A DNA stretch of 46,650 bases from Oscillospiraceae bacterium (GTDB lineage Bacteria > Bacillota > Clostridia > Oscillospirales > CAG-272): assembly GCA_015063625.1 (NCBI GenBank), contig SVTT01000012.1, positions 1 to 46,650 on the forward strand, written 5' to 3'. Numbering within the stretch: position 1 is the first letter of the stretch; every line of letters begins with the position of its first letter. Both the position numbers and the translations under genes were made by a program. Below, in pieces: positions 14,822 to 22,212 of this stretch. The notes under the pieces are model-generated. The model ran no database searches and was not told the DNA's origin. It saw only the letters and a list, made by a program, of their open reading frames with translations.

Positions 14822-16147
14822 ATGGACAGTACAGTTCCATTATGGATATTGTTTGTTCTTTTCGTCATCGGCGGCGCCTATTTCGCCGCAACCGAAAGTT
14901 CATTTTCGGCAGTTAACAAGATCAAGATCAAAGCACGTGCCGACGGGGGCAACCGACGTGCCCGCGGCGTGATGTATGTGATCAACAATTTTGATAAAGC
15001 GCTGACAACGCTTTTGATCGGTAACAACGTGACCAAGATCGCGGGCGCTTCTGTGGCGACCCTGATCGCTACACAGCTCTTTGCGCACAGGGGAGAGGCG
15101 TTCATCAATTCGTTTGCCTTTTCCATTGCCTGCTCTGCGGCGAGCACGGCGGTCATCTTTCTGTTCAGTGAGATGATCCCCAAAAGCTTTGCCAACGACC
15201 GCAGTGAGAGCGTGTCGCTCTTTTTTCAGGGATCGTTGCGCTTTTTAATGAAAATTCTTGCACCGTTCGCCGCCTTTTTCGGTCTGATCTCCGCGGGAGC
15301 TTCGCGCCTGTTTGCGGGCAAGGAGGTCGAACCGTCGATCACCGAGGATGAGCTCAAGGAGATCATCGAAACCGTTGAGGAGGAGGGCGTTGTGGACGAG
15401 GAGCAGGGTGACATGCTCAAATCCGCGTTGAGCTTTGGCGATACCACCGTAGGTGATATCATGACCATGGCAAAGGATATTGAGTCGCTCGACGTTGCCG
15501 CACCGATCGAGGAGATCGTCGCGGCGATCCGCGCCACCAATCACTCGCGCATTCCCGTATACTCGGGAGATCCCTGTCACGTGATCGGTACGCTGCGCGT
15601 CCGTAAATTTCTGACCGCATATCACCGTAACAAAAACATCAGGCTGCGCAATTTTCTTTCCGCCCCTTATTTTATTAAGGAAAACGCAAAGATCGATGAC
15701 GTGCTGACCGACATGCGCCAGCACAAGCACCATATGGCGATCGTTGCGGGCGAGGATCAGCGCGCAGTGGGGCTTCTGACCATTGAGGATATTCTTGAGG
15801 AGCTGGTCGGAGAGATCTTCGATGAGGAGGATGTGGTGGATCAGAATTTCCGCGCACTCGGCGGAAACCGTTACCTTGTCAATACACATATGCTGGTCGG
15901 CACCGTGTACGAGCGGATGGGACTTCCCGCCGCCCCCCGTTCCATTGCCGCCAAGCCCGTGCTCTCGCTGATGCTGGAAAGGCTGGGTCATCTGCCCGTG
16001 GCAGAGGAGACCTTCCTTTACGGTGATTTGGAGTTCACGGTCGATACCGTAGAAAATCAGTGTGCCACCTTCGTGCGCATCCATATTCTCGATGAAGAGG
16101 ATATGGCGGCGCGCGCTGCCGAGCAGGAAGAGGAGGTGCGCGCATGA
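14822..16147 (+). CDS. CNNM/CorC (hemolysin C-like) membrane transporter, first copy
   Basis: This 441-aa protein has the DUF21 (CNNM) membrane domain with about four helices in the first 190 residues, a CBS-domain pair near 210-330, and a C-terminal CorC/HlyC FAD-like domain. CNNM-family proteins move or regulate Mg2+ and related divalent ions. The acidic Glu-Glu-Glu-Gly-Val-Val-Asp-Glu-Glu stretch before the CBS pair is typical. The ATG at 14822 is 14 nt from AGGAG, rather far, but upstream in-frame sequence is not convincing. It overlaps the next, paralogous gene by 4 nt. Confidence 0.9.
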   Translation: MDSTVPLWILFVLFVIGGAYFAATESSFSAVNKIKIKARADGGNRRARGVMYVINNFDKALTTLLIGNNVTKIAGASVATLIATQLFAHRGEAFINSFAFSIACSAASTAVIFLFSEMIPKSFANDRSESVSLFFQGSLRFLMKILAPFAAFFGLISAGASRLFAGKEVEPSITEDELKEIIETVEEEGVVDEEQGDMLKSALSFGDTTVGDIMTMAKDIESLDVAAPIEEIVAAIRATNHSRIPVYSGDPCHVIGTLRVRKFLTAYHRNKNIRLRNFLSAPYFIKENAKIDDVLTDMRQHKHHMAIVAGEDQRAVGLLTIEDILEELVGEIFDEEDVVDQNFRALGGNRYLVNTHMLVGTVYERMGLPAAPRSIAAKPVLSLMLERLGHLPVAEETFLYGDLEFTVDTVENQCATFVRIHILDEEDMAARAAEQEEEVRA

Positions 16148-17433
16148 GTACATGGCCATATATCGTGATCGCGGTGATGATCGCTCTTTCGGCGTACTTT
16201 TCGGCATCCGAGATCGCCTTCAACACCGCCAATAAGATGCGTCTGCGCCGTGCTGCCGAGGGGGGCTCGAAAACAGCGGGACTTGCATATCGCATCAGTG
16301 ACCGCTTTACCACGGCGCTTTCCACCATTCTGGTCGGCAACAACCTTGCCAACATTGCCGTTTCCACCTGCACGACGCTGATCGTGCTCCAGCTGTTTCC
16401 CGCGCACGTGGGCGTTGCGTCCACCGTTGCCACCGTGGCGGTGACTGTGGTGATCCTGATCTTCGGTGAGATCGTACCGAAGGTGCTTGCCAAGCAGCAC
16501 GCCGACACGGTGGTGCGCTGGCTGGCGATCCCCACGCGGGTCCTGACCGTGCTGCTCAGCCCCATCGTGGGCATCGTGTTGGCACTGCTCTTTGTGCTGC
16601 GCAAGCTCTGGGGCAAGGACCGTACTGAAGACGATCCCACCGTGACCGAGGAGGAGCTTTCCTCCATCATTGATACGGTCGAGGAGGAGGGCGTCATCGA
16701 CGAGGAGCAGGGTGAGCTTTTGCAATCCGCGCTCGAATTCCATGATATCACCGTGGAGGAGATCATGACCCCCCGTATCAATATGGTGGGCTTTGACATC
16801 GACGATGATATGAGTGAGATCCGCGCGCTCATCGCCGATTCCTCGCAGTATTCCCGCCTGCCCGTCTATGAGGACAGCGTGGACAACATCATCGGCATCC
16901 TGTCGCTCAACCGCTACTATAAGGCGGCGATCGATGAGGAGCAGCCCGATATCCGTGCGCTTCTGATGAAGCCCTGCAAGCTCCATAAGACCATGAAGCT
17001 GCCTGCGGCGCTGGCACGCATGCGCGAAAAGAAGATGCATCTTGCCATCGTCATTGACGAGTTTGGCGGCACATTGGGCGTCGTCACGATGGAGGATGTT
17101 CTGGAGGAGCTGGTCGGCGATATCTGGGACGATACCGACGTGATCGTTCGCGAATGCCGTCCGACGGGAGAGAATACCTTTGAGATCTCGGGCGAGATGA
17201 ACATCGAGGATTGCTTTGACGAGGTAGGCTTCGATTGCCCCGAGAGCTTTACCTGCGAATATACCACCATGGGTGGCTGGGCTGTGGAGATGCTGGAGGC
17301 AAACCCGCATGTCGGCGACAGCTTTGCCTATGAAAATCTTTTCATCATCGTGTCCGAGATGGACGAGGAGCGCGTCACCAAGCTGACACTGCTGATCACG
17401 CCGAGAAAGCAGGAGGATGAAGAAGAGCCTTGA
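16144..17433 (+). CDS. CNNM/CorC membrane transporter, second copy
   Basis: This 429-aa paralogue of the preceding gene has the same DUF21, CBS pair and CorC_HlyC order. The linker Glu-Glu-Glu-Gly-Val-Ile-Asp-Glu-Glu-Gln-Gly is almost identical, but the N-terminal helices differ. It keeps the Met-Thr-Pro-Arg motif entering the first CBS domain, which copy 1 has changed (Met-Thr-Met-Ala), so the two may differ in ligand control. The start overlaps the upstream stop (ATGA), and the pair are probably co-translated; they could form a heterodimer, an inference since CNNM proteins dimerise. A metal-responsive regulator follows after 26 nt. Confidence 0.9.
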   Translation: MSTWPYIVIAVMIALSAYFSASEIAFNTANKMRLRRAAEGGSKTAGLAYRISDRFTTALSTILVGNNLANIAVSTCTTLIVLQLFPAHVGVASTVATVAVTVVILIFGEIVPKVLAKQHADTVVRWLAIPTRVLTVLLSPIVGIVLALLFVLRKLWGKDRTEDDPTVTEEELSSIIDTVEEEGVIDEEQGELLQSALEFHDITVEEIMTPRINMVGFDIDDDMSEIRALIADSSQYSRLPVYEDSVDNIIGILSLNRYYKAAIDEEQPDIRALLMKPCKLHKTMKLPAALARMREKKMHLAIVIDEFGGTLGVVTMEDVLEELVGDIWDDTDVIVRECRPTGENTFEISGEMNIEDCFDEVGFDCPESFTCEYTTMGGWAVEMLEANPHVGDSFAYENLFIIVSEMDEERVTKLTLLITPRKQEDEEEP

Positions 17434-17459
17434 TGCTGATATGAAAGGAGGGAAGACCC

Positions 17460-17840
17460 TTGTCGATACACGAATCGGGAGAAAACTATCTGGAGCAGAT
17501 CCTGATCCTTTCGAGGGGAGGAGAAAAGGTGCGTGCCGTTGATCTTTGCAAGGCACTGGGGTTTTCCCGCCCGACCGTGAGCGTCATGCTGCGTGAGCTG
17601 CGCCAAAGCGGCTTTGTCACCGTGACCGACGCGGGCGGACTTGCCTTGACCGATAGAGGCATGGAGGTGGCGGAGCGCATGTACGAGCGGCACTGCCTCG
17701 TGGCAGACCTGCTGATGGCGCTCGGCGTTTCGCGCGAAACGGCGCTGGAGGATGCCTGTAAGATCGAGCATGACCTGAGCGAGGAAACGGTATGCGCCAT
17801 CAAGGCGTATTGCGAAAGGATCGCACAGTCTGCGAAGTGA
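17460..17840 (+). CDS. DtxR/MntR-family metal-dependent regulator
   Basis: The 126-aa protein has a winged helix-turn-helix (about 5-70) and a dimerisation/metal domain. Predicted ligands by alignment to the family are Glu12, His78, Cys100, Glu103 and His104. The Cys-x-x-Glu-His pattern resembles DtxR (Cys102/Glu105/His106) rather than Bacillus MntR, which has Glu at the Cys position. There is no SH3 domain, so it is the short form. The start codon is TTG: AAAGGAGG ends 8 nt upstream, and the next in-frame ATG is 43 codons in. Its place after two CNNM genes suggests control of metal balance. Confidence 0.87.
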   Translation: MSIHESGENYLEQILILSRGGEKVRAVDLCKALGFSRPTVSVMLRELRQSGFVTVTDAGGLALTDRGMEVAERMYERHCLVADLLMALGVSRETALEDACKIEHDLSEETVCAIKAYCERIAQSAK

Positions 17841-17858
17841 TCGGAAAGGAGAGCTGCG

Positions 17859-18320
17859 TTGAAGCACGTGGATATCTATACGGATGGTGCCTGCCGCGGC
17901 AATCCGGGAAGAGGGGGCTGGGGCGCGATCTTAGTATACGGCGCGCACGAAAAAGAGCTTTCGGGAGGAGAGGCGCACACCACCAATAACCGCATGGAGC
18001 TTTCGGGCGTGATCGCGGCGCTTTCGGCACTGCGTGAGCCCTGCGAGGTCACTGTGACCTCGGATTCGCGTTACGTGGTGGAGGCGATCAATAACGGATG
18101 GGCAGAGAGCTGGCGCGCGCGCGGCTGGCGCAAGCCCGACCGTTCCCCTGCGCAGAACCCCGACCTGTGGGAGCAGCTTCTCGGCTTGCTGAAAAAGCAT
18201 GAGGTCACCTTTTGCTGGGTTCGCGGGCACGCGGGTCACCCTTATAATGAGCGCTGTGATCGGCTGGCGACTGCGTTTGCCGATTCCTTCCCGCCGCAGG
18301 AGGGGGAGGAAAGCAAATGA
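17859..18320 (+). CDS. rnhA: Ribonuclease HI
   Basis: The 153-aa enzyme has the complete catalytic set Asp9 (Tyr-Thr-Asp-Gly-Ala-Cys), Glu47 (Arg-Met-Glu-Leu), Asp69 (Ser-Asp-Ser-Arg-Tyr) and Asp134, plus His124 in Arg-Gly-His-Ala-Gly. It cleaves the RNA strand of RNA-DNA hybrids, using Mg2+ or Mn2+. The basic handle region (Trp-Arg-Ala-Arg-Gly-Trp-Arg-Lys) is present as in E. coli RNase HI. The start is TTG with AAAGGAGAG upstream, and the next in-frame ATG falls after the first active-site residue. It lies 18 nt after the DtxR gene. The third multi-hairpin repeat follows. Confidence 0.95.
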   Translation: MKHVDIYTDGACRGNPGRGGWGAILVYGAHEKELSGGEAHTTNNRMELSGVIAALSALREPCEVTVTSDSRYVVEAINNGWAESWRARGWRKPDRSPAQNPDLWEQLLGLLKKHEVTFCWVRGHAGHPYNERCDRLATAFADSFPPQEGEESK

Positions 18321-18343
18321 TGCTGCCGGGAAAGGGCGGAGAG

Positions 18344-18695
18344 CTTTAGCGTGATACTCTTAACGGAGTATTCGCGCTAAAGCTAAGTTTGCCCTATGGG
18401 CAAGTGAAGTTTACTTTTTAAGTGAAGTTATCCTGCAGATAGTGAAGCTTTGCCTATGGCGAAGAGGCAAACTCAACTTCACTTGTGTGTAGCACAAACT
18501 TCACTGCGTAGCAACTTCACTTTCGCGCCGGCGAAAACTTCACAAACAAAAAAGAGATAACATTTCGGTTACGATTTGTTATCTCTTTCTGTCGTTATAA
18601 GGGTTTTTTGCTCAGCCCAAATGCATTTGACCGGTCAGATGCGATGCTCGCGCTTAGCGGTATTTTTTAAATTCTCCGCTAAGAACATCACCCAT
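18344..18695 (+). repeat. GTGAAGTT multi-hairpin repeat element, copy 3
   Basis: The order matches copy 2. The leading hairpin starts at 18344 (CTTTAGCG stem, TACTC/GAGTA upper stem, TTAAC in the loop). Left units: 18404-18411, 18422-18429 and the variant GTGAAGCT 18442-18449. Right AACTTCAC units: 18475-18482, 18497-18504, 18513-18520 and 18536-18543. A 12-bp trailing hairpin (18551-18562 with 18577-18588) is followed by the conserved tail. Compared with copy 2, the trailing stem has T:A in place of G:C and the leading upper stem has wholly different but still paired bases. It follows rnhA by 23 nt. Confidence 0.92.
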
Positions 18696-18995
18696 TGTAC
18701 TCTCCGCCCTCTCTTTTTGCCGACGGGCGTTTGCCGAAGTCGGATCTTTAAGGCAGCCCCTGCTGATGCAGCGCGTTCCGCATCTTTCTGTTTTTGAACA
18801 AAATGAAAACATTGCAGCAAACATCCGATGAAAAAATGGCGGCATTTTCCTAAAGAAGGACAGGATCCGATGGAGCTTTGTGCACTTTTCAGAAACAAAA
18901 AATCGCTTCGTACGGGGCTGAATCGTCTTTTTGACCAAGGATATTTCCTGCTTTTTGTTAAAAAAGTAGAAAAGAAAAAAACTTCCCCTGCCATC
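18696..18995. other. Non-coding stretch between copy 3 and the beta-helix gene promoter
   Basis: Short open frames here lack ribosome binding sites and have biased A/T content towards the promoter. No convincing gene, hairpin or repeat was seen in these 300 bases. Confidence 0.5.
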
Positions 18996-19024
18996 TTGAC
19001 TAATTGTTAAAAAATATGTAAAAT
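18996..19024 (+). promoter_or_regulatory. SigmaA promoter of the first beta-helix protein gene
   Basis: TTGACT (18996-19001) and TAAAAT (19019-19024) have a 17-nt spacer. The leader is about 105 nt long. Confidence 0.75.
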
Positions 19025-19135
19025 GAAGTTGTGAAATTGTAACGGTCTGCCCGTGTACTGCGCTCGCGTATGTAAATAGGTAGGCAGTTGCACCGAAAAC
19101 ACTTTTCGCAATTTTTACAAAAAGGAGAAAGTATC

Positions 19136-21586
19136 ATGAAAAAGAACATGCGTTTGATCCTGCTTGCCATGCTGGTCATCGTGATGGTCGTCATGACTGC
19201 TGTGGTGGTATCTGCAGATGATCCCGCACCCGCAGATCCTGTGACCGTGACCGTTGCAAACGAAGCGGATCTCACGGCTGCACTGGCAGGCACTGCCGAC
19301 ATCGTTGAGCTGACAGCTGATATCGATGTTGCAGCGCAGCTGACCATTGCCCGTGACGTTACCCTGAAGGGCAACTTCACCATTACCTTCACTGCTCCCA
19401 ATACTGGTATTCTGGCAACCGCAGGCACCGTGACCTTTGACGGTGTCAACGTATCTGGCACCACCTCCGATGCCAGCGGCTTCCTTGTTAAGGCAACCGG
19501 CGGCAAGCTGGTCGTCAAGGGCGGCGTGTTTGATATGACTGCGGGCAACGGCTCTGTGGTTAGTGTTGATCTTCCTGCCACTGCCGAGATCAGCGGCGGT
19601 AAATTCTACGTTCGCGAGTACGGCACAGGCGGCGTTGTTCTGCTTGTTGCGGGCACTCCTGCCGATCCGGCGGCGGCTCCCGTTCTGGCTCTCACGATCA
19701 CCAGCGGTGAGTTCTACAACGGCGGCACCGGCTCGGGCAGCTTCCCCGGGACGCGGGGAACCGCCTACTCGCTCAAAATCAATGTAAAGTGTGCGGTCAA
19801 GATCAGCGGCGGCATCTTCTCTTACGTTGAGGGCGTTGACTACGACAATCCCGATTCTTATGCTGAGCAGGTGAAGAACGCAGGTCAGGCACAGTACGGC
19901 GGTGATATCTGCGGCATTGCAGTCGGCGTGACTGCGCAGTATGTTGATCTCGAGATCTCGGGCGGTTGCTTCTTCGGCGGCGACTCCGCGGCAGCAGTTG
20001 ATGCTGCTGCGAACACGACCATCACCGTCAAGGGTGATAAGGCCAAGTTTTTTGGTTACCGTTGCTTCCGCTACGGTGCAAACAGCACCGTGGTGCTCGA
20101 GGGTGGCTACTTCGGTCGCAATCCCGGTCAGCCGAACATGGGCGGCGTAGTAGTTACAAACGGCGCCAACGTCAGCGTGACCATCAAGGACGGTACCTTC
20201 AACGGTTCTGTTGGAGCCGGCGCTATCGTCAATGCCAACAACAGCGGCACCTACCGCATCGAGGGCGGCGATTTTGTTGTAAGCAACACTGATTGCCTCA
20301 TCGCTACCTCTGGTGGCGTAAACATGGTCATCACGGGCGGTAACTACGTACAGAATGGCAGCGGTTATCTCTTCAATGCGAACAACTCCGGCACCTACCG
20401 CATCGAGGGCGGCAATTTTTCCGCAAATAACGCTGCGCCCATTGTCCGTATCTCCGACGGTGGTGCAACCGTGACCATCACGGGCGGTAACTACGTACAA
20501 GAAGGCAACGGCACCGTCATCGAGAAGAACAACGGTACGCTTGTCATCGAGGGCGGCAGCTTCAGCATCGAGGGTACAGGCAAGGTCCTGAACTTTGTAA
20601 CGGGCAAGACTCTGAAGGCCACCATCACCGGCGGTAAATTTGCCGTGCTCGGCGAGAGCGGCTACGGCATTTATGTTGAGGACGGCTCCCACGGCGAAAC
20701 GCTGACCATTAACGGTGCACTCTTTATTGACGGCGGCTTTGCCACCGAGCTTCTCTACGCGGGCGTCGAAAACCAGCCGAGTGTCAACGTTGTTGCTGCA
20801 ATGTACCTCTCCAGAACCGGCAACAAGCGTTACGCAAACTTCATTACCGACTTAACGTTTGATAAGTCTTCTTACTCGACTTATAAATACGAGGGCTCAA
20901 AATACATCTTCTCGCTGTATATGCCCAGTAACGATGTCCTGGCTCCCAAGAGCGAGTCGGTTGAGATCCGTCCCAGCTATGAGAACGCGGGCATCTCCTA
21001 CATCTCCACGGTGGATGCCGAAACCGTTGCTGCTCTCAAGCAGCTCGGCACCGTTTCCTACGGTACGGTCATCGTTCCCATGAACATTCTGCTTGATGCA
21101 GGCGTGACCACCATGGAAGGCCTTAAGGCTTATGCCGAGGCAAACGAAAAGCTGCTCAATGAGGTCTATGTTGACATTGTTGCCAACAACGGTCTTACCG
21201 AGAATGCGGATGGAAGCGTTTCCTTCCGCGCATCCCTGATTAATATTAAGGAAGCAAACCTCGGTCGCGTATTCGTGGCAATTCCTTACGCCAAGGTTGT
21301 CGAGGTAGTGGACGTGGTTGCAGGCGATCCTGCTCCCGCAGAGCCCACTGTGACCTACTATTACGGCGCAGTCAACTCCTGCCGCGGCGGTATTGATATC
21401 AGCACGCTGGCAGATCAGACTCTTGACGATGTCAAGACAAAGCAGGGCGAAGTTTACAAGTATCCTTCGGTTTCCGGTAGCGGCTACAGCCCCTATAACG
21501 AGTATCTGCAGAATGCCTTCAAGGCATACCTCCTCAAGGAGGGTCAGACCAGCTGGTTCGTCCAGAGCTTTGGCACTGAAGAATAA
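19136..21586 (+). CDS. Secreted parallel beta-helix repeat protein, paralogue 1
   Basis: The 816-aa protein begins with a Sec signal peptide (Met-Lys-Lys-Asn-Met-Arg, hydrophobic core to about residue 25, Val-Ser-Ala cut site). Residues of about 30-560 hold a dozen or more turns of the form Ile-x-Gly-Gly-x-Phe, the pattern of right-handed beta-helix (pectate-lyase-like) adhesins and glycan-binding proteins. Two 48-residue units (20231-20374 and 20375-20518) are near copies. The last 210 residues form a separate domain, with Thr-Val-Ser-Tyr-Gly-Thr and Ser-Val-Ser-Phe-Arg-Ala segments, shared with the next gene. No sortase motif, lipobox or SLH domain was seen. AAAAGGAG precedes the ATG. Role unknown; a surface protein is likely. 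Confidence 0.85.
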   Translation: MKKNMRLILLAMLVIVMVVMTAVVVSADDPAPADPVTVTVANEADLTAALAGTADIVELTADIDVAAQLTIARDVTLKGNFTITFTAPNTGILATAGTVTFDGVNVSGTTSDASGFLVKATGGKLVVKGGVFDMTAGNGSVVSVDLPATAEISGGKFYVREYGTGGVVLLVAGTPADPAAAPVLALTITSGEFYNGGTGSGSFPGTRGTAYSLKINVKCAVKISGGIFSYVEGVDYDNPDSYAEQVKNAGQAQYGGDICGIAVGVTAQYVDLEISGGCFFGGDSAAAVDAAANTTITVKGDKAKFFGYRCFRYGANSTVVLEGGYFGRNPGQPNMGGVVVTNGANVSVTIKDGTFNGSVGAGAIVNANNSGTYRIEGGDFVVSNTDCLIATSGGVNMVITGGNYVQNGSGYLFNANNSGTYRIEGGNFSANNAAPIVRISDGGATVTITGGNYVQEGNGTVIEKNNGTLVIEGGSFSIEGTGKVLNFVTGKTLKATITGGKFAVLGESGYGIYVEDGSHGETLTINGALFIDGGFATELLYAGVENQPSVNVVAAMYLSRTGNKRYANFITDLTFDKSSYSTYKYEGSKYIFSLYMPSNDVLAPKSESVEIRPSYENAGISYISTVDAETVAALKQLGTVSYGTVIVPMNILLDAGVTTMEGLKAYAEANEKLLNEVYVDIVANNGLTENADGSVSFRASLINIKEANLGRVFVAIPYAKVVEVVDVVAGDPAPAEPTVTYYYGAVNSCRGGIDISTLADQTLDDVKTKQGEVYKYPSVSGSGYSPYNEYLQNAFKAYLLKEGQTSWFVQSFGTEE

Positions 21587-21598
21587 TTAAAGACCCCG

Positions 21599-21632
21599 GC
21601 AGGCGGGAGCGGAACGCTCCCGCCTGCTTTTT
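21599..21632 (+). terminator. Rho-independent terminator after beta-helix gene 1
   Basis: A perfect 13-bp GC-rich stem (21599-21611 with 21615-21627), 3-nt loop, then five T residues. It lies 12 nt past the stop. Confidence 0.93.
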
Positions 21633-21686
21633 GTGTTGATGAAGAAATCAATTGCCGACAAAAAACATCTGCAAAACCATACACCT

Positions 21687-21897
21687 CGCGGTACGTTCGG
21701 GCGTGATCGACCGCGGTAGGGCTCAGCGCCCTCTGACCCGTTCGTGGGCGTGCTCGCGGCACGCCCTTATATCCGCCATCCCCTCGCGGATCCCGATGCT
21801 CCGCATCGCCCTATGGGTTCGGCTGCGGGCTTCGCCCCTCGCTCAGGATGACAACGAGGGGGGCACCCTCGGCGACCCGATTGTGGGCGTCCTCGCC
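21687..21897 (+). repeat. GC-rich dispersed repeat, copy 1
   Basis: It contains block A (TACGTTCGGG, GATC, CGCGGTAGGG) followed by block B (CGGATCCCGATGCTCCGCAT, then CTCAGGATGACAACGAGG). It ends with a partial repeat of the A-side segment GGGCGTCCTCGC. Copies 2 and 3 are at 25251 and 46354. No open frame with a ribosome binding site is present. Confidence 0.85.
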
Positions 21898-22077
21898 GAC
21901 CCTGGAAAATACCCTCCTCGATCCCTCGCGGCGCCTTCCGCGGACCAAAGTCGCACGATATACGCGTGCCGAAGAGATATCGGCAATTCCCCTGAATTTT
22001 CCTATTGAGCAAAATGCACACATCGGTGTTCATTTTTTGTTCAAAATCGCGAAAATGAAAAAAGAATCGTAAAACTC

Positions 22078-22106
22078 TTGACTGTTTCGGAGAAATTGCG
22101 TATAAT
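22078..22106 (+). promoter_or_regulatory. SigmaA promoter of the second beta-helix protein gene
   Basis: TTGACT (22078-22083) and TATAAT (22101-22106) have a 17-nt spacer. The stretch 21898-22077 holds nothing else recognisable. Confidence 0.85.
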
Positions 22107-22212
22107 GTAAATGTAAAAATGTAATGTTCTATCCAATATTTGTTCACAAATAAGGACATTACAACAACGGGTCGCCTCCCGATCCGAAATTTTTCACAAA
22201 AGGAGAATGAAC

